The translations under genes and the position numbers were made by a program. The notes under the pieces were generated by a model. It had not been told where the DNA came from. It did not search any database and saw only the letters and a program-made list of their open reading frames with translations. A stretch of DNA of 64,000 nt, taken from assembly GCA_018389105.1 (NCBI GenBank), contig JACATO010001526.1:1-64000 (forward strand). The letters run 5' to 3'. This document shows, piece after piece, positions 1-14,339 of this stretch. How positions within the stretch are numbered: the stretch's first letter is position 1; every line of letters begins with the position of its first letter. This stretch comes from Nautilus pompilius. Taxonomy: Eukaryota > Mollusca > Cephalopoda > Nautilida > Nautilidae.

Positions 1-1820
1 TAGATGACGTCCGTACAGAGAGGGAGGAAGGGAGGGAGAGAGCGGGGATGAGAGAGAGAGAGGTGAAATCATTCTTCTAAAGTACAACAGTCGGGTTAGG
101 CTGCCATTCTTCGGCATTTAAAAAAAAAGAAGAAGAAGAAGAAGAAAAAAAGCGGGACAAACAAAACGCTGTTGACACAAGTTGTTGTCGCCGCGCACGT
201 AAGAGGGTCCGGGAAATAACAAAATGGAGAAGTAAGGAACTCTTCAGCTAGAGCCACACGGCCGGTTGCCATTGGCCAGGAGCGGGGGTTTTTCACCTAC
301 GATGAAACAAAGCGATATTTGTCAGTATTGTCCACGAACTATTTATTTTATAGATTTTACGGTGAAAAGATTTCAAAGAGCGAACGTGACGAAGCAGTCG
401 TTTACTGTGTAACGGTTGCCACGCGATTGTAATATGTTTGTCTGCTGTACACGTAGGAGTCCCCACCCAGAAGGATCTCCATTAAGGGATCCACGCCCAT
501 GCGCATACCAGTCAACCAACAGGTCGAAGCTGCTAAACAATAGGGACGGAATTAGAACAAAGCTCGCCGAATTCGAGTAGTACAGTCAGGTGGGGATGGG
601 GTGGTGCCGGTAATCAGAGGGTTAATTTAAACTTGGACAAAGATGGCGCTGTGTTAATGCACCCAGTGGAGAGCCGATAGTAACTCGATCGCATATCGGA
701 CTCCTGTCTGTCTACGTGGCCATCACTAACACTAGAAAACAAAAGGTAGATGTTTCTTTCTTCCAGCTGATCGTATTATAGGAAAGGAAGCAGATTTGTT
801 GTTGTTTTTTTTGTTGTTTGTTTTTTGTTCGGAACGCGCGGACATCGACGGTTGAATGAGAATCACAAAGAGAGAGAGAGAGAGATGGAGAGAGAGAGAG
901 AGAGAAGCTAGGTGGCCCCTATTAATAGTCTGCTCTTTTTTTTTCTGCGGATATTTATACGGAGGGAATTTGTCGGAGATAATCGACATTACCAAGAAAC
1001 AAGAGAAGAATGTATTTTCCGGCAGAAGAGTAAGCAGAGATGAGGGAGATGGGGAGGGGGGGGGGGCGCTGATTTGGGCTGCAGCAGGGATGATTTCTCC
1101 GTCTGAACCCGACAGTATTTTTATTTTTTTCTAAAAAAGATCCAATAGTTTTAAAAAGCAGGGCGAGGGCGCGAGAAATGGAAGCATTAGGTGATGTTAA
1201 AAGTATGGCTAGAGTGATAAGAAGAAAGGATGAGGAGGGGGGGGCTTCAAGGAGCAGTTCTCCCTTGCTAAAATCTTGCCCAGAATATGAGGCTCAGCCT
1301 CCCTTATTTGCTACTCATGAAAAATTCTCCATCTCCTATTCTGAGTTCAGCTTTATCACAGATTTCTATTTTCACTTTATTACCCGACGCCCAGTTTGCA
1401 GTGTGGTTGTTGTTGTGTTGTTGTTGTTGTTGTTTTAATTCTCTAACTCATAATTATAATATTTAATTAGATTTAAATGCAAATCCATCATTAATTTACC
1501 TTAATTTTGATGAGTTAACCACATTTCTACATCGCCATCTCCCGCCATTAGCAGCCAGTAGAACGAACATCGGACGTCTGTAACCTTTCTTATCCTTTCA
1601 CCTGTCCAGTCTACTTTTGCTGTGCGTAGGCGCCAAATTATTTTAAAGTTGGAGGGGCCAAAAGGGGCTGAGTGATGCCGGTATATTTTAAAAGCGCGAT
1701 ATAATCAGTGTGACTTGAGTTATAATGCAGGTGGTGGGACGCGCCCATGCTGCCTCACGCGGACTCCATGGAGTGAGGCTCCCTCGCCAACATCTAGGAA
1801 AACAACCCTGGGGCGGGGCA
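1..1820. other. Unassigned, with short purine and GTT repeats
   Basis: GA/GGGA-rich DNA at 1-64, an A/GAA run at 120-151, (GA)n at 871-905 and (GTT)n at 1,404-1,434. No gene or transposon is recognised. Confidence 0.5.
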
Positions 1821-2145
1821 ACTCTCTCTCTCTCGCGCGTCTCTCGCTCGGAGGCATCAGAAGCAGCATCAGCAGCCTCGCTCTCTCTCTCGCTCTCTCT
1901 ATCATATCATCATCATAATCTCTTCTCCTCTCTCCCATCATCATCACCATCATCAGCACTCTCTCTCTCACTCGCTCTCTCTCCTCATCATCATCTCTCT
2001 CTCTCTCTCTCTCTCTCATCATCCTCATCATCATCTCTCTCTCTCGCAGGATCATCATCATCTCTCCTCTATCATATCATCATCATCATCATCCTCATCA
2101 TCTCTCTCTCTCTCCACCCCTCTCTCTCTCCCTCTCTCTCTCACC
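1821..2145. repeat. Compound CT / CAT microsatellite
   Basis: About 320 bp of CT runs interleaved with CAT runs (for example 1,936-1,955 and 2,070-2,101). It produces long spurious frames in several phases. Confidence 0.9.
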
Positions 2146-3585
2146 CACGGGCGCGATTATCGCAGACTGGTCTCCAATTAGTTTCCTTTCGTTGTTCTCA
2201 TAGTCGGTTGTTTTTATCCTACCCCATTTTCGGCTCTGACCGAGGAGCTTCTCTTTTCCTTTCGATGCCGGATATATCGCGGAGCAGGGCTCAGTATCCG
2301 ATCTGTCTTCTTCCTACACCGGCCTCCCAGCTCCATCTTGAAGCGTCTTCACGGCTACCGTCGCTGGTGTTGCAAGAAAACCGAATGTAGATAATTCGAG
2401 AGCTTTAATTAAAACGACATTTGAAGAATGAGTGCAGTTAATGGTGGCAAACACCCGTCTGGTCAGTGTAAGACAGCTGTCCATCTCCCATTCTGTTTAA
2501 CTTTTTACGCCTGGACCTCTGTGCCTTCGCACAAAAGAGTTTCTCTAACAATGAAAGAAAACTGAAAAAATACACAGTAGTTTTGGCTGTTTTTATTTCT
2601 TTAGTTTAAATTCGTGGATTTCAAACTGTATTTAAAAGCTATTTAAATTTAAATTACTTCGTAGGGTAAATTATGTTTTAGTCGACCTTAGCACTCGAGT
2701 AACCACTTTAGAATTCCGCATATACGTTATACCTGTCATTGTGCACACTGTCTGCATAGATTATCAAATTCTGCTACTGTAAATGAGTGAATAGACCCAG
2801 ATATATGAAGAACTCCTTTTGCTGAAGCTAAAGAAATAAAATGAAATGTAAAAACAATGATAATAATTATTGGAGGGCTGCCTAGATGTCACGACAAAAT
2901 AAAAATACTTGATGTGATTTGGAAGAGTGTATGTAATGAGGAGATGAATAAATAATTTAGACGAGATGGTTATAGAGATTGCGGAAGTTCTCTTTTGGTT
3001 AGCTGTGTCATTATATTAAAATAGTCCACACATGACGCGGGTTGTCCATCTATAATCTGCATCATCTGCCCCTTTCGTTCAAACAGACCCGGATGTACAG
3101 GTCGAAGACGCCGCTACAGGAAGAAACAAACAAATAATGACGTAAAACCAATAATATCCATCTTTAAAAAAAAAAAAAAAATGTTTCATAGAACACAAAA
3201 ACAGTTATCACTACCTTTAATTTTCTCATCGCATTTGTGTCTTCTCTTTTTTTTTTTCATGGTAGTTGCCAGAATGCATCGTCAGTTTTGTACCTTCCCA
3301 TCACACACACACAAAGATGTTTGGGAATTGCTTCAATGTTTGTATCAGTTTAAAAGAACCCGCCCCCGGAGTCAAAACCCCAAAATAAACATACGCGGGT
3401 TCTCGCTTTGCGGACCCCTGTCGGGGTATCTCACAGAAGTGGCCTTGGATGTGGGGTGCATCGATCAGTCTTGGTACAGTCGAGCTGCTTTGTTTTTAAT
3501 CGGTGCTCAAGGTAACTTTATCACAAGTCACTAACACTGGCACCGCTAGCTTAATATAAGCCCTAACTACTTAACCTAAATCCTA
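2146..3585. other. Unassigned AT-rich DNA
   Basis: A poly-A run at 3,166-3,180 precedes a 117-codon frame (3,181-3,534) that has no recognisable domain and a homopolymer-rich start, taken as chance. Confidence 0.5.
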
Positions 3586-3592
3586 ATTATTA

Positions 3593-3623
<31 letters not shown>

Positions 3624-3857
3624 TTTTATTATTATTATTATTATTATATTATTGTATTAGTAGTAGTAGTAGTAGTAATTATTATTTATTATTAGTAGTA
3701 GTAGTAGTAGTGGTAGTAGTAGTAGTAGTAGTAGTAGAATTATTATATTATTATTATTATTATATTATTATTATTAGTAGTAGTCGTAGTTAGTAGTAGT
3801 GGTAGTAGTAGTAGTAGTAGTATTTATTATTATTATTATTCTTATTATTTATATTAT

Positions 3858-3903
<46 letters not shown>
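3586..3903. repeat. Alternating ATT and TAG trinucleotide array
   Basis: At least three alternations of (TTA)n blocks and (TAG)n blocks over about 320 bp, with a few interruptions (TGG, TCG). Confidence 0.92.
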
Positions 3904-3904
<1 letters not shown>

Positions 3905-4940
3905 TCGACGTATAACTAGCCTAGTACGTTCTACAAAGAACTCAATGTTTACAACTTTAAAGCATTTATTCCCTCATCTGTACGGTTTAAACGTTTTACT
4001 GTATTTCCCTTTTTTAATCAGTAGTAAACGTTTACACTCTAAAAGACAGTGAGCTCGCCAAACTATTTACAATATTAAACGACAGTCGGTGTTTTTCTCC
4101 GTAGTTCTGCATTAGCGTGGAGAATTATGGGATACTTCCGCTTTAGCAACACAGTTCGGTAAATCTCTCTCTCTCTGTTATATATATGAGAAACTACCAG
4201 CGTAGAACAAGCATTTCTTTAAATAGGAAATTGAATGAATTAAATTTGGATACGTCTTAATATACTGGTCTTATTTTGGTTATCTGTATATAAAAAAGCA
4301 ATTTTCAGGTTATTTGAAAAAGATTTATATACGAAACGGTGAGTTATTCGGGAATCTTACGCCGAGCACCAATAGCTGATTGGACACATTAATTCTAGAA
4401 TGCACGAGATCGGCTCGACGTTTTATGGCGCTAAACATAATCGCGGTATGGAGAATGTTCGGGGAAGTGTGAGTAATGTGCGAAAAGCTGACAACAAAAG
4501 GGACCAACCACACGTCTCGGAAGTTTTAAAGTGATGACTTTATTTTTTTCAGCAGGGCCTGAAAAATCGCGATCAGGGTTCACGTGTGCGTGGGGAGCTG
4601 GGAGCTTTGAAGAATTTACACATTAATCTCTATGACGGCGTTATGGGACTTGGAGAGGAATCGATGCTAAAAGGCAAAAGTTAGCGCAGACTGAGGGAGT
4701 CCTTTAGATGGTTTTTATTGGCCCTAATTTCACTCTGAATAGGCGGGGCTTTTTTTCTTCTTCTAGTGGACAAATTACCGAGCTCTTGAATTATGTAAAG
4801 TTTGAACAATCCCTCCAATAGCGGACCCCCATTACGGCTGTGAAGCAAGCGGCGATTCTGGGCTTTGTATACCGCAAACTTTAACTCCTGCTGCAAATAC
4901 CGTACACCTGTAGCATGAGCGATATGGAAACAAATTTAAT

Positions 4941-4946
4941 CTCTCA

Positions 4947-5005
<59 letters not shown>
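4941..5005. repeat. (CT)n microsatellite
   Basis: About 27 CT units with a short CATCTC interruption at the left end. Confidence 0.95.
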
Positions 5006-5008
<3 letters not shown>

Positions 5009-8000
5009 CGTTTACTTAGTCTGTTCAGTCTGGAAATGCCGATATGGCTTTTTTGGATTACATGATGATAAAAAAGCAAAGACATTTTCAAAGTTACTAA
5101 CTAAATGTAGAACTTTTTTCTCCCTGGTGGTAAATACCTTTTGCAACATTTCTCACTTAATTACGACATTAGCACGTTCTGTGGCTTCCTCTCTACTTTC
5201 GTTTTGCGCCTTGCCACGCGTTCCGTCTTTATTTAAGATCATGCATTATAAAGAAGGTTTTCTCATCTCTACAGCTTCAGAGTAATTTCTTCTACACATC
5301 CAGCAAAAAAGTTAATCGCGCCAGCCGTTTTCAGTTTGACAACTTCTGGGCTGAGTGACGATATCAGCGTAAGATATTTTCTATCCGACCAATTAATACA
5401 TCTACGTCTGTATAGTTTAATCGGCACCTTATTTCCTGTTTGACTGCTTTTGTCAGGCTGCTTCTCAGCCTGTCAGTTTTATGGGGTGGCTTCTTTCCGA
5501 TTGGCTGCCGACAACAGATAGCGGCCGATCGCCTGGCACATTTCCCCGACCTGACCATTACCGCGAGCTGAACTCAACGACCCTTTTTTTTGCCTACTCC
5601 CCCAAGAGGGGAGTGGGCTACGCTGTAAAAGGATTGCAAAGGAATCCTCGACTGCTGATAAAAAAAAGAAGTTTACATTGCCAGAATGGAAGCTGCATTG
5701 CGGAGGAAGACACTGTGCTAATCATTCCCGATTATTGCTGTTGACGCTGTTGTTGTGTATTTTCTGGAAATCATCGTTTAAGTAAAGAATAGTTAGCATC
5801 ATTAACACATTCACGACTACTTGTCCAAAATAGCAAACGAGCCGCATCTGAGAAAAAGCCCCCCTTTTTTTCAAGTTTCATATATGACGGGAAGAGGATG
5901 GTTTTTCCGACTGCCTCAGTAAAGGGTCTCGTGCTGCCCTCGTTTTTCTTTGCTCCTCTTTGTTTGTCGATTTCATCTTTAAAGCTGTTGTTCTGTTCGT
6001 CTGATTAACCCTCCCCCCTCCTCCTCCGAGTCTCCCTCCGAATGCTTCCGGCATCTGAGAATTCTCACGAGTTGTTCTTCGTCGAAATGAAGGCGTCACC
6101 GTTCCTATCGCTACTGGAAATTTGTGTTAGGTCTCGTTTGGAGCATGCAGTGCTGGTTTAGTGACGAGCTGGAAAGGCGTTCGTTCTGCCGGATGGTTGG
6201 AGGATCGTTATCAGAGAAGGGCTAATTAGGTCGTACAGTCGTACATATCTGGAGCTACACGGCGGCTTAGTCCGGACATGCTACGTTTTTAAAAAAATAT
6301 TAGGGGGGGTGTCCGTGTGTTTGTCTCCACCTTTCGGCGGACACCGGACTAAAATTTAAAACTTCCTAACCTCCATAAAAGTCACAAAATTAATATATGG
6401 CGGGGGGGGTTGTCATTTCTTTCAGTATTAAGTGGTAATGCACGGAACGATCCGTCAAGGAAGTCCAACGATTAACCGACTGATGGGTTTGATGCTTAAC
6501 TCTCGAGACGAAGGGAACACGAGGAGCCGACCTCGCCTCATCTGATGGAGATCGAAATTTACACCCGCATAATTAAGTTGCTTCGGTTTTGATTTGTCTT
6601 TTTTTGTGTGAGCGATTATAGTTTTATTCACCTTTTCAGTTAGATACCCAAATTCGCTAAATTACCCTCCTTTTTAAACCCTAACCGTGCATTCGGAACG
6701 GGAAAGGGGAAAGAAAGAGAGAGAGGAGAAATTATTCTAAAAAAATCCAGTGATGGCGAGGGTCTGTCACCTGATTGATGGTCGCTCGTGTGCTTACTGG
6801 GGGGTGGATTCGTTCGTCGACAGTAGGAAATCCCTTATTGTGCAAGAGCAGAAGAATCCAGCCAAGAAAATCATTGCGTTGCTCGGACCCGACCGGTGGC
6901 CCCCGCGATTAAGTCGACCGCCATGAAGTCGTGCAGCTCCAGCGTGACGGGCATCCGAAACAGCATCTTTCACTGCCCTAAATTAACCACAACGGACATT
7001 TTGTGTCTCGGTCCAAATGTAAGATGAAGACCGTGTGGATTTTATTATCCGAAACTCTTTTGCCCTTTTCATTCGGAACAAACTTTAATTATTGGCCAAA
7101 GAGCACGGAACCCCGAGTCTTTGCCGTTGGAGAACTCCTCGACATTAAGTTCAGGTCCGTTGGTGGAGAGGATATAGAGAAGACAGAGGCCACAAACCGT
7201 AAGGTGGCGATTGCCGTGTTACCCCGGACTCTTCCTGAGTTGGCGGTTTGTGCAGTGTGCAAAGTACGATGAGAAAAGGGGGAAAGATCCAAGTTAATGC
7301 GTGGTCGGCTGCCGGAAGATACACTAAAGATGGCCACCCAGGAAAACAGCTGCACAACATAAAGATCGAGGTATAAGTAAGAGAGATAGAGGCCTGGGAA
7401 ATCGCTCGGAGATTTCGGTCCGACCCCTGTTCCCCAGATTGTCTTCCACAAAGATGGTATACGGTGAACTGGCTTGTCAATTACAAAATAGACAAGCACG
7501 AGGTGCAGTCAAGTACAGTATATCCAGTGTTTGAATTTGACAGTAAACCATTTCTTTTAATTTTTATTGCATAAACTTATTAGGATTCAGTGAATATGTC
7601 GCTAATTTGTACCTAGTTGAAATATATATATATATATTAGCAGTAATGCGTTACCTTGCAATGATATACGATAATTTACATTACGTTAAAATAGGAATGT
7701 TGCGTTTTTCGGCAACTTACGCCACCGTATAACATTAGCGTCTTTTCCAGATTTAATCTTGTTCACAGTTTTTCTTTTGCTAACAGTAGGCAGCTAAAAG
7801 ACAAAGAATACAGAATTGGTATTTCAGGTTGCTTTGGATTCCTTAATATCTGTTTTCCGGCTTACGTTGTAGAATGTAGTCACCAATCATTTTTTACCGA
7901 CAACTCGAAACAACGCCGTCTGGCGGTCTAGTTCTCGGGCTGGTCAGGGGTGGGTGGGTTGGTTGTTTTCCCTGTCTTGAAAACCGGCGATCAAAACGAA

Positions 8001-8559
8001 CCCATGTTAAAAAAAAATGTATTGATCAACATCACAGAAGAACGGCTTCTGACACTGATGCTGACAACTTTATTTCCACGTAAGTAATGTCCTCCAAAAA
8101 TAAGCGAATAATTCTTTTATGGTAAATTAACTTTAAAAAAACAAAAAAAACAACAACAACAACAAAAAAAAAACTCACATTTTTTTTTAGAATTAAAACA
8201 ACAACAAATTCTTGGAATTAGAAATTAATATAAATCCTGTTTAACCCTGGCTCCAACAGAACAGAGAGAATTAGTCATAGTAGCGTGACGCTAGGCTACT
8301 GGATGCAGAGATGCCCACCCTCAATGGTCGAGAACATAAATTTCGACTTCGCCGATCGTGACTCACACATTTTGTGATAATGGTTTTGCTGATGCTGTTT
8401 CTAATAGTTTTATAAGAATATTCGATTACCGTTCTATGCAGGAGGGTTACCGCGAAAATATCTACAACCAAAGGAATATCTATCTATCTATCTATTTCCA
8501 TCTATGCTTGTTATATCTGGCTTTTGCTTTTCTAACCAATGGCAGGTGAATGATGGAGT
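5006..8559. other. Unassigned single-copy-looking DNA
   Basis: Contains an inverted pair TTAGTCCGG (6,266) / CCGGACTAA (6,346), (TA)n at 7,622-7,638, CAA/A-rich DNA at 8,146-8,175 and a short ATCT run at 8,478-8,496. Overlapping frames on both strands at 7.0-7.5 kb give no recognisable protein. Confidence 0.45.
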
Positions 8560-9300
8560 TCAGTGATCTAAGACATCGAATATTTTTGTGAGCTCAGATT
8601 AGGCAAGATGTTGGCATAGCTGAGATTGATGACGTCAGCTGTGCCCCATATTGCCATCTTTGGGTTTGTGTTTTCGTCACCGTCCCCAAAAATCATCGAT
8701 TCGAATACAAACATCGATTTAACGTCAGGGTCTTGAGCCGGCGAAGTCGTCGAGCGGGGGGTGGGGGGGGGTGGCTGGCTGTCCAGGAACGTGTTAATAG
8801 CTTGCCAAATCGCGCCAGTCACGAGAGCCGCTCAAGCGAGGAAATTGGGTGTTCGGCGGTTATTATGGAAACAGTGAATTGCCGCAGCGGTTCGGAAGAG
8901 ATAACAGTCTTCCCATCTCGCCGTCAATCCCCGCTAATTGCAGGCACAGGGTCGTATAATAGCAAACACGGAATGTTTGGACATGACGTCAGAGGACTTA
9001 GAGAATCGAAATGTTCGCAATTTGTCGACGCCATAAATTTCGAAGAGAGCGGGGAAGTGACTTCACTCGAGCGGCCATCGCCGCAGCCTGCTCTTTGAAT
9101 TCTTTTATTGTTGTTTTTTCTCTCTCCCCCCCCACCCTTTACCGCTCAAGACGCCGGCCTTCGTCAAGCTAATCTCCAACTTTTTATTTCCGTATCCCGA
9201 ATCGAGAGAATTCTTGCAGTGGCATCACGCAAATAACCGCCGCTAACCGGAATATTCCACGACGAGATCGCGTCTGTCCTTAAAGTCGTGGGTGGCTGAC
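8560..9300. promoter_or_regulatory. Candidate regulatory island with two CRE octamers
   Basis: A high-complexity, GC-balanced stretch flanked by AT-rich DNA. TGACGTCA occurs at 8,630 and 8,984. AGCTAATCT and CGCAAATAACC-type homeodomain/POU-like words occur in the right part. It also contains a poly-G/GGT patch (8,755-8,772). No coding frame is convincing. This is a judgement from sequence texture, not a demonstrated enhancer. Confidence 0.2.
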
Positions 9301-12300
9301 CTTTAAATCTCTCAGACGCTGTGGCATTTAAACGTGTTTAGGACCCTGCAGGTTCCCGTCATAGCAGGCAACCATTACATTAGATAAAAACCGCCAACGT
9401 GGTCGTGTTCGATCTCCTTGTAGTGGAGAAGGATGAACGCCCGTGCGTTCTCTTACCTGCATCTTTCGCTTCTCGCTGGATTCTGTTTGTTTTGCTTTAA
9501 TTGCGCAGGTCTGAGTCCCCGCTGCTGCTCTGGAGACTGATTTGCTCCAGTCGTTACGGCGAGCCGCGGAAGCCCTTCGTGACGGACGTAGGGGCTTGTC
9601 ACCCCGATGGATGGATGGCGCGGAGAAGAAGGAGACCGACCCACCTCCTCCGGCAGCCAGCAGCTTGATAATTTTCTCGCCTAGCTATCGCGGGCTACTG
9701 CGTGTAAACTATGGCCAGATCTTTTCCATTTTGGTTTGGGTTTTGTATTTTTTTTTAAGGTTTCTACCGATGTACCGGAGGAAATCCGACAGCCAGCCAC
9801 TTCACACACAAAGGTACACAGATCAACCAGTACGGTTATCACGTGGCTGCCGCCATCTCTGACGTATGTATGTCAGTGATTCCGGGAGAGTAGAGCGGCC
9901 AATTCTAGTCGCACCAACGTATTCGTCGAGTCACAAATCCTACCATAAATAGAAAGAAAGCCTTGCCAAGTCGGGTCGTCTTCTTTCACACGCTCCGTTC
10001 ATGTATGACTGCCTCACAGACAGATAGCAGCCAAGTTAACTAACGTACTTCATCTCCATGTTCTCTCACTTTAGACATTATTTAGTTTATTTTAGTTAAC
10101 GTTTCATCTTTAATACTTAATCTTTTAGCATCAAATGAGATCTTTTCCCACTCGTTTCGTTGTTTCGTCACGAATATCGGGTCCCTAACCTGCACCCGGC
10201 ACCGATATCTTAAAATGAAACGTCTTCGATTTCTTCTTTCAGGAACAAAAGAAAATATTAAGATATCGCAGTAAGTAATTACATGGCGAAAAGGTAACAC
10301 AACTCCAGCATGGCTATCATAAAAATATTAATCAAATGTCAACTTTAAATTGTTTTTTTTTAAATTAAATTTATAGAGATTTATTTATAGGCAAAGAATA
10401 TTTGTGTTGGCTCAGTTGCATGCAGAAGTTGATGTGAGGTGAAGTACGTAAATGATTTTAAACGTCAATAACTAATAAAGCCCAATGAGAAAATTTTATT
10501 TTCCTATTGTTGTTATTTAGACGGCTTCTATGGAGTAAACCGTGGAAGTATTCTCGAGATTGCCCCGAAAATAAAACGGAGAGAAAATAAATCTTTTTTT
10601 AAAATGAATCTAAAAGAGTTATTAGGGTGTTTAATTAAGGGGAAAGTAAAAATTCTCAATAAAGTCGGAAGAAGTCATCTCGAGAGGAGATAGACAAAGT
10701 AGCGATATTTCGTGGTAGAACTGAGTTCGATCATTTCTGATCAGGAATAAAAGGAATCGGGGTTATCGGGAATAAAAGCCCGAGAACGAGGCGATCGGTG
10801 TATTTTGGCCACAAGCAAAGTTGGGAAAATGTTTGAAGAAAAAAGCAAATAGAGGAGGAAGAGAGACATCGGTTTAAAAATATAGTAGCATTTATAAGAG
10901 GTTAATTCCGTCTGTATCTCAATTTTGCTGGCAGTAAATTAAGCTCTGCGTTTTCATTAAAAAAAGTTATTTTAAAAATTACAAAGAATGCAAAGTGGTT
11001 TTTGTTGTTACGTTTTAAAAAATTCTTACGCCTTAGGGATTTATATGCTCGAGAACAATCGAGATATCGAATCCAGAAGCTTGAGTCGCCGAAAGTTTGA
11101 GAAAAAGATTACTTAGAATGGAGGAAAATAGACTCTTAACTTCCATTCAGGCACGACGTTAGGAGAAGAATTTTTTGGCCTTAGAATTGCAGACGAGTAG
11201 AATGAATTGCCAGAAGAACTTGATAATGGTGGAAGGATGTGGCATCCATTAACAAAAAAAAAATCACTTTAATAGATGTTGTCGTTGTGTTTTTCACCTT
11301 GGGCTCTTGTACAAACCATTTCTACTTTTAGTGAACCGATTTGATCTAAATTAAACGTCTCATAAGTTACAGTTTTGCTTTCTCGTTGTTCGTTTTTACA
11401 GTGATCGATACCAAGAAACAGGAAATGTATATGAGTGAATAGAAATCAATTTTTAAAGAATTCCATAATATAATAAACAGATCGTTTTATTTTTATTATA
11501 AATGTAACCGCGTGTTTTGCACTTATAGATGGTGCAGAGAAGAGAGGCGAACATTGTTGATTGTCAAGTCGTTTTTAAAGTTTTGTGTTGAGGGCGGTCT
11601 TGAAAAGAAATTCCAGCAGAGTTGTTCTTTAATTCTTCTGACGGCAATGTTTAATTAAAGTACCTACGTTACACTGGATCGCCACGCTATTTTATATGGA
11701 AATTTGGCGTGAATGGAATATGAAATATCATTTTACATAGAAACCACAAAAAGAAGTGATTACAGATCGGAAATTATTGTTGTGTTATTTACAGAAAGTA
11801 AATTGCAAATTTCCGCCCTTTTTAGTAGTAGAAAGCGACTGACCTAGCCCTCAACTTTCTGAAAAGCTACTGTCCTTATATCAATTGCATATTGCATAAA
11901 CATAAAAATTGTCACCTTGTTCAGTAGGAATTTTATACGGAAAATGTTAAAACTTAACGCATTAACAATAAAAAATTCGTGCCAAATTTAATAAAATCTT
12001 AAATGGAAGATAAAAGTTTCATGAAGTACATTTGTTTTCTACACGACTTTTTTAGGTTTCATTTAATTTCTTTCAAGAAAGTGATGGTCTTAGTTTGATA
12101 TTTTATTGCTTTGAATATAAATAAAATATTTCTTTCTTATTTTTAAAAATAATTCCTTCATCCCGCGAAGCAGATCGGCGGTGTTCACAGTTCAGTGCTT
12201 TTCTCGTCTTCACGCTATGTATGCAGTGTAATTACTCGAAGATTTCCGCGTGAATATAAGGCGTCGCGATTCTTGATGTGACGTAATAAAACCGCCATCC

Positions 12301-12779
12301 GGCACGATAGGCGATCTGTCTCTCCTCTTCAATCACCAGCATAAAGAAGCAGAAGACCAAGTTTACATTGAAGTTACATGACATTTACTATCTTTCATAC
12401 CTAATTCAATCGAAGTACCACGTAAAAACGGCACAAAGTCGGTAAGTGGTCTTTCCAAAACGAATTTTCTCTGCACTTACTAAATTACCAAAACACCACA
12501 TAGCAGCAGCCTGGCCTGTATGGACACGTGCCGATCTGGAAAGATGCCACTCAAACAATATTTTGGCATGTGTTGAAGAAATTAGCAACTCTGTAAATGA
12601 AAGAATTGAAAAAGTAGCTCGAGACAGTTTACAATTACATATATATATATATATACAGTTACATGTACGTGGAAATGACAATACAATTCAAAAGTTTACC
12701 ATCTCCATATTAAGTTAGTACAGAAATTTAAAAGACAACAAATGGAAAAGAAATATGATTTTTTGTGATACTCGTATAC
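9301..12779. other. Unassigned, AT-rich from 10.1 kb
   Basis: No repeat array beyond a short AT run at 12,639-12,653. A plus-strand frame at 12,446-12,718 is not recognised and may belong to the edge of the Tc1-like fossil to its right. Confidence 0.45.
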
Positions 12780-13650
12780 TGTCCCTTCACTGCCCATGTT
12801 CTCAATCAGATTTAAATCTGGAGAATTCCAAGCACAGTCTTCAAACCATGAATTATATTGTTGTCGAACCAAGAGAGGACTTATCTGTAAAAACAAAAGG
12901 TTACCATCAGGATGGAGTTTCTTAATAGATTCTATCAAATCTGTTTTAAAGGATTCAAACACCAACTTATATTCATTAATGTTCCTTTTGGTATGGTTAC
13001 CAAATTACATGTACTATTAGTAGAGAAACAAGTTCAGATGTGGACACTTTTCTGGATGCTTCTGAGTTGGTAAAATACAGGTTAATTTAATTTCTTCACC
13101 TGATTTTCTTCTGACTTTCAAATCACGGCCATCACCAAATAAGTTCATTTCCTCTAAAAATCTCACTTTGCACTAGTTTTCGACTTTCAAATTTTGGTAT
13201 CTTTTTAAAAAAACTGAAGTCTTCTTTTTATTTGTATGGCCGAGAATCCTGGATAATGCGTGATTTAAAGCTCATTGTCGCCAGTTATATTTCAATAGAT
13301 CTGTACGAAATCTTGGCAACACATTTTCGTAATACACTATCCAGTGTACCACTTGAAGCAAACTTGTCCTTCTCTCCTGAAATCTCGCCAAAACTCGTTT
13401 TTCCTTTGGTAACAGCTTTTTTGTTGTTGTTGTTGATGATTCATCTCTCTTCTTCTTAGGAGAAAAGTGTCCAGTTTTTCTTAATCATTCTAGTAACCCT
13501 GAAAACAGTTCATAATGGAAGGCCGAGTCTCTCAACGATTCTTGAACGTGCCGGACTCATCCCGACATGTGCAACAATCCGTTGTTTGGGGCCATCACTT
13601 ACGCACTTTCCATGCATATTTTCATAATTTATTATTAAAACTCTTGATGG
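12780..13650 (-). mobile_element. Tc1-like transposon fossil
   Basis: On the minus strand the N-terminal helix-turn-helix is readable near 13,490-13,610: KQRIVAHVGMSPARSRIVER followed by LGLPL and VFRVTRMIKKN. It resembles Tc1-family transposases of the form KQRIVAH...AERLGL. The middle (about 13,050-13,400) has KTSFGEISGEKDKFASSGTL and a degraded first-Asp region. The C-terminal end is readable at 12,780-12,965, with NSPDLNLIENM marking the third acidic residue region. Several stops and frame changes occur. No terminal repeats were found, so the limits are those of protein similarity. The adjacent fossil at 14.3-14.9 kb has the same orientation but repeats the first-Asp region, so it is a separate copy. 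Confidence 0.72.
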
Positions 13651-14339
13651 GAAATTACTTCAGCAATGACTGATGCCTGGATGGCTGTTTCCATAGATGG
13701 AAACACAATGAATACATTTTTTTTTTATAAATCTTTAGAATATTCTAGCTTGGAAGGGTAATGACAGTTTCCAGAACATAACAGAAAGGTCATAAATCAT
13801 CTAAAATATAAGTGAAAATCCCAAAATATTCTGATTGATATAAATATATATCGTTTCAAATAACACCTATTCACATTCAAACTGTTCTCCATGTATCTAC
13901 TGCTAGTTTAACAGTTTTTTTAAATAATATGGTAGGAAGATAGATTTCATTGTTGGACAATTTTTTTAGCTTTTAGATCGAAACCTTTGTGTCTGACATA
14001 AATAGAATACAATTTATTGATGTAAGATTGTTGAAGAATATTATTTTAGATGTTCTCGATGACTTCCTATTTTATTTGTCATTTATCTCTCTTCTGTCTG
14101 GATATAAGACCACATAACTTCAATGGAGAGGTTACACAAAGGTCAAGTCATGCATGTTTTTGGCCTCTTTATTTTCTGTAGCCTTTGACTGCATTTCTTG
14201 TATTCTTCAGATTATTTTCTAGCCGGAAAATGAATCCTTGCTGATTGAAATGTAGGATTTTTAAGAATCTTTTTTTTTTTATTTATTAGCAGTTAAGTGA
14301 CGTCAACCTTTAAATATTCCTAACTCCCTGTTTACAGAG

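Noticed and set aside
1725-2390. 221-codon open frame on the plus strand
   Set aside because: It is produced by the CT/CAT array; the residues are Ser/Leu/His runs and the reverse strand is equally open.
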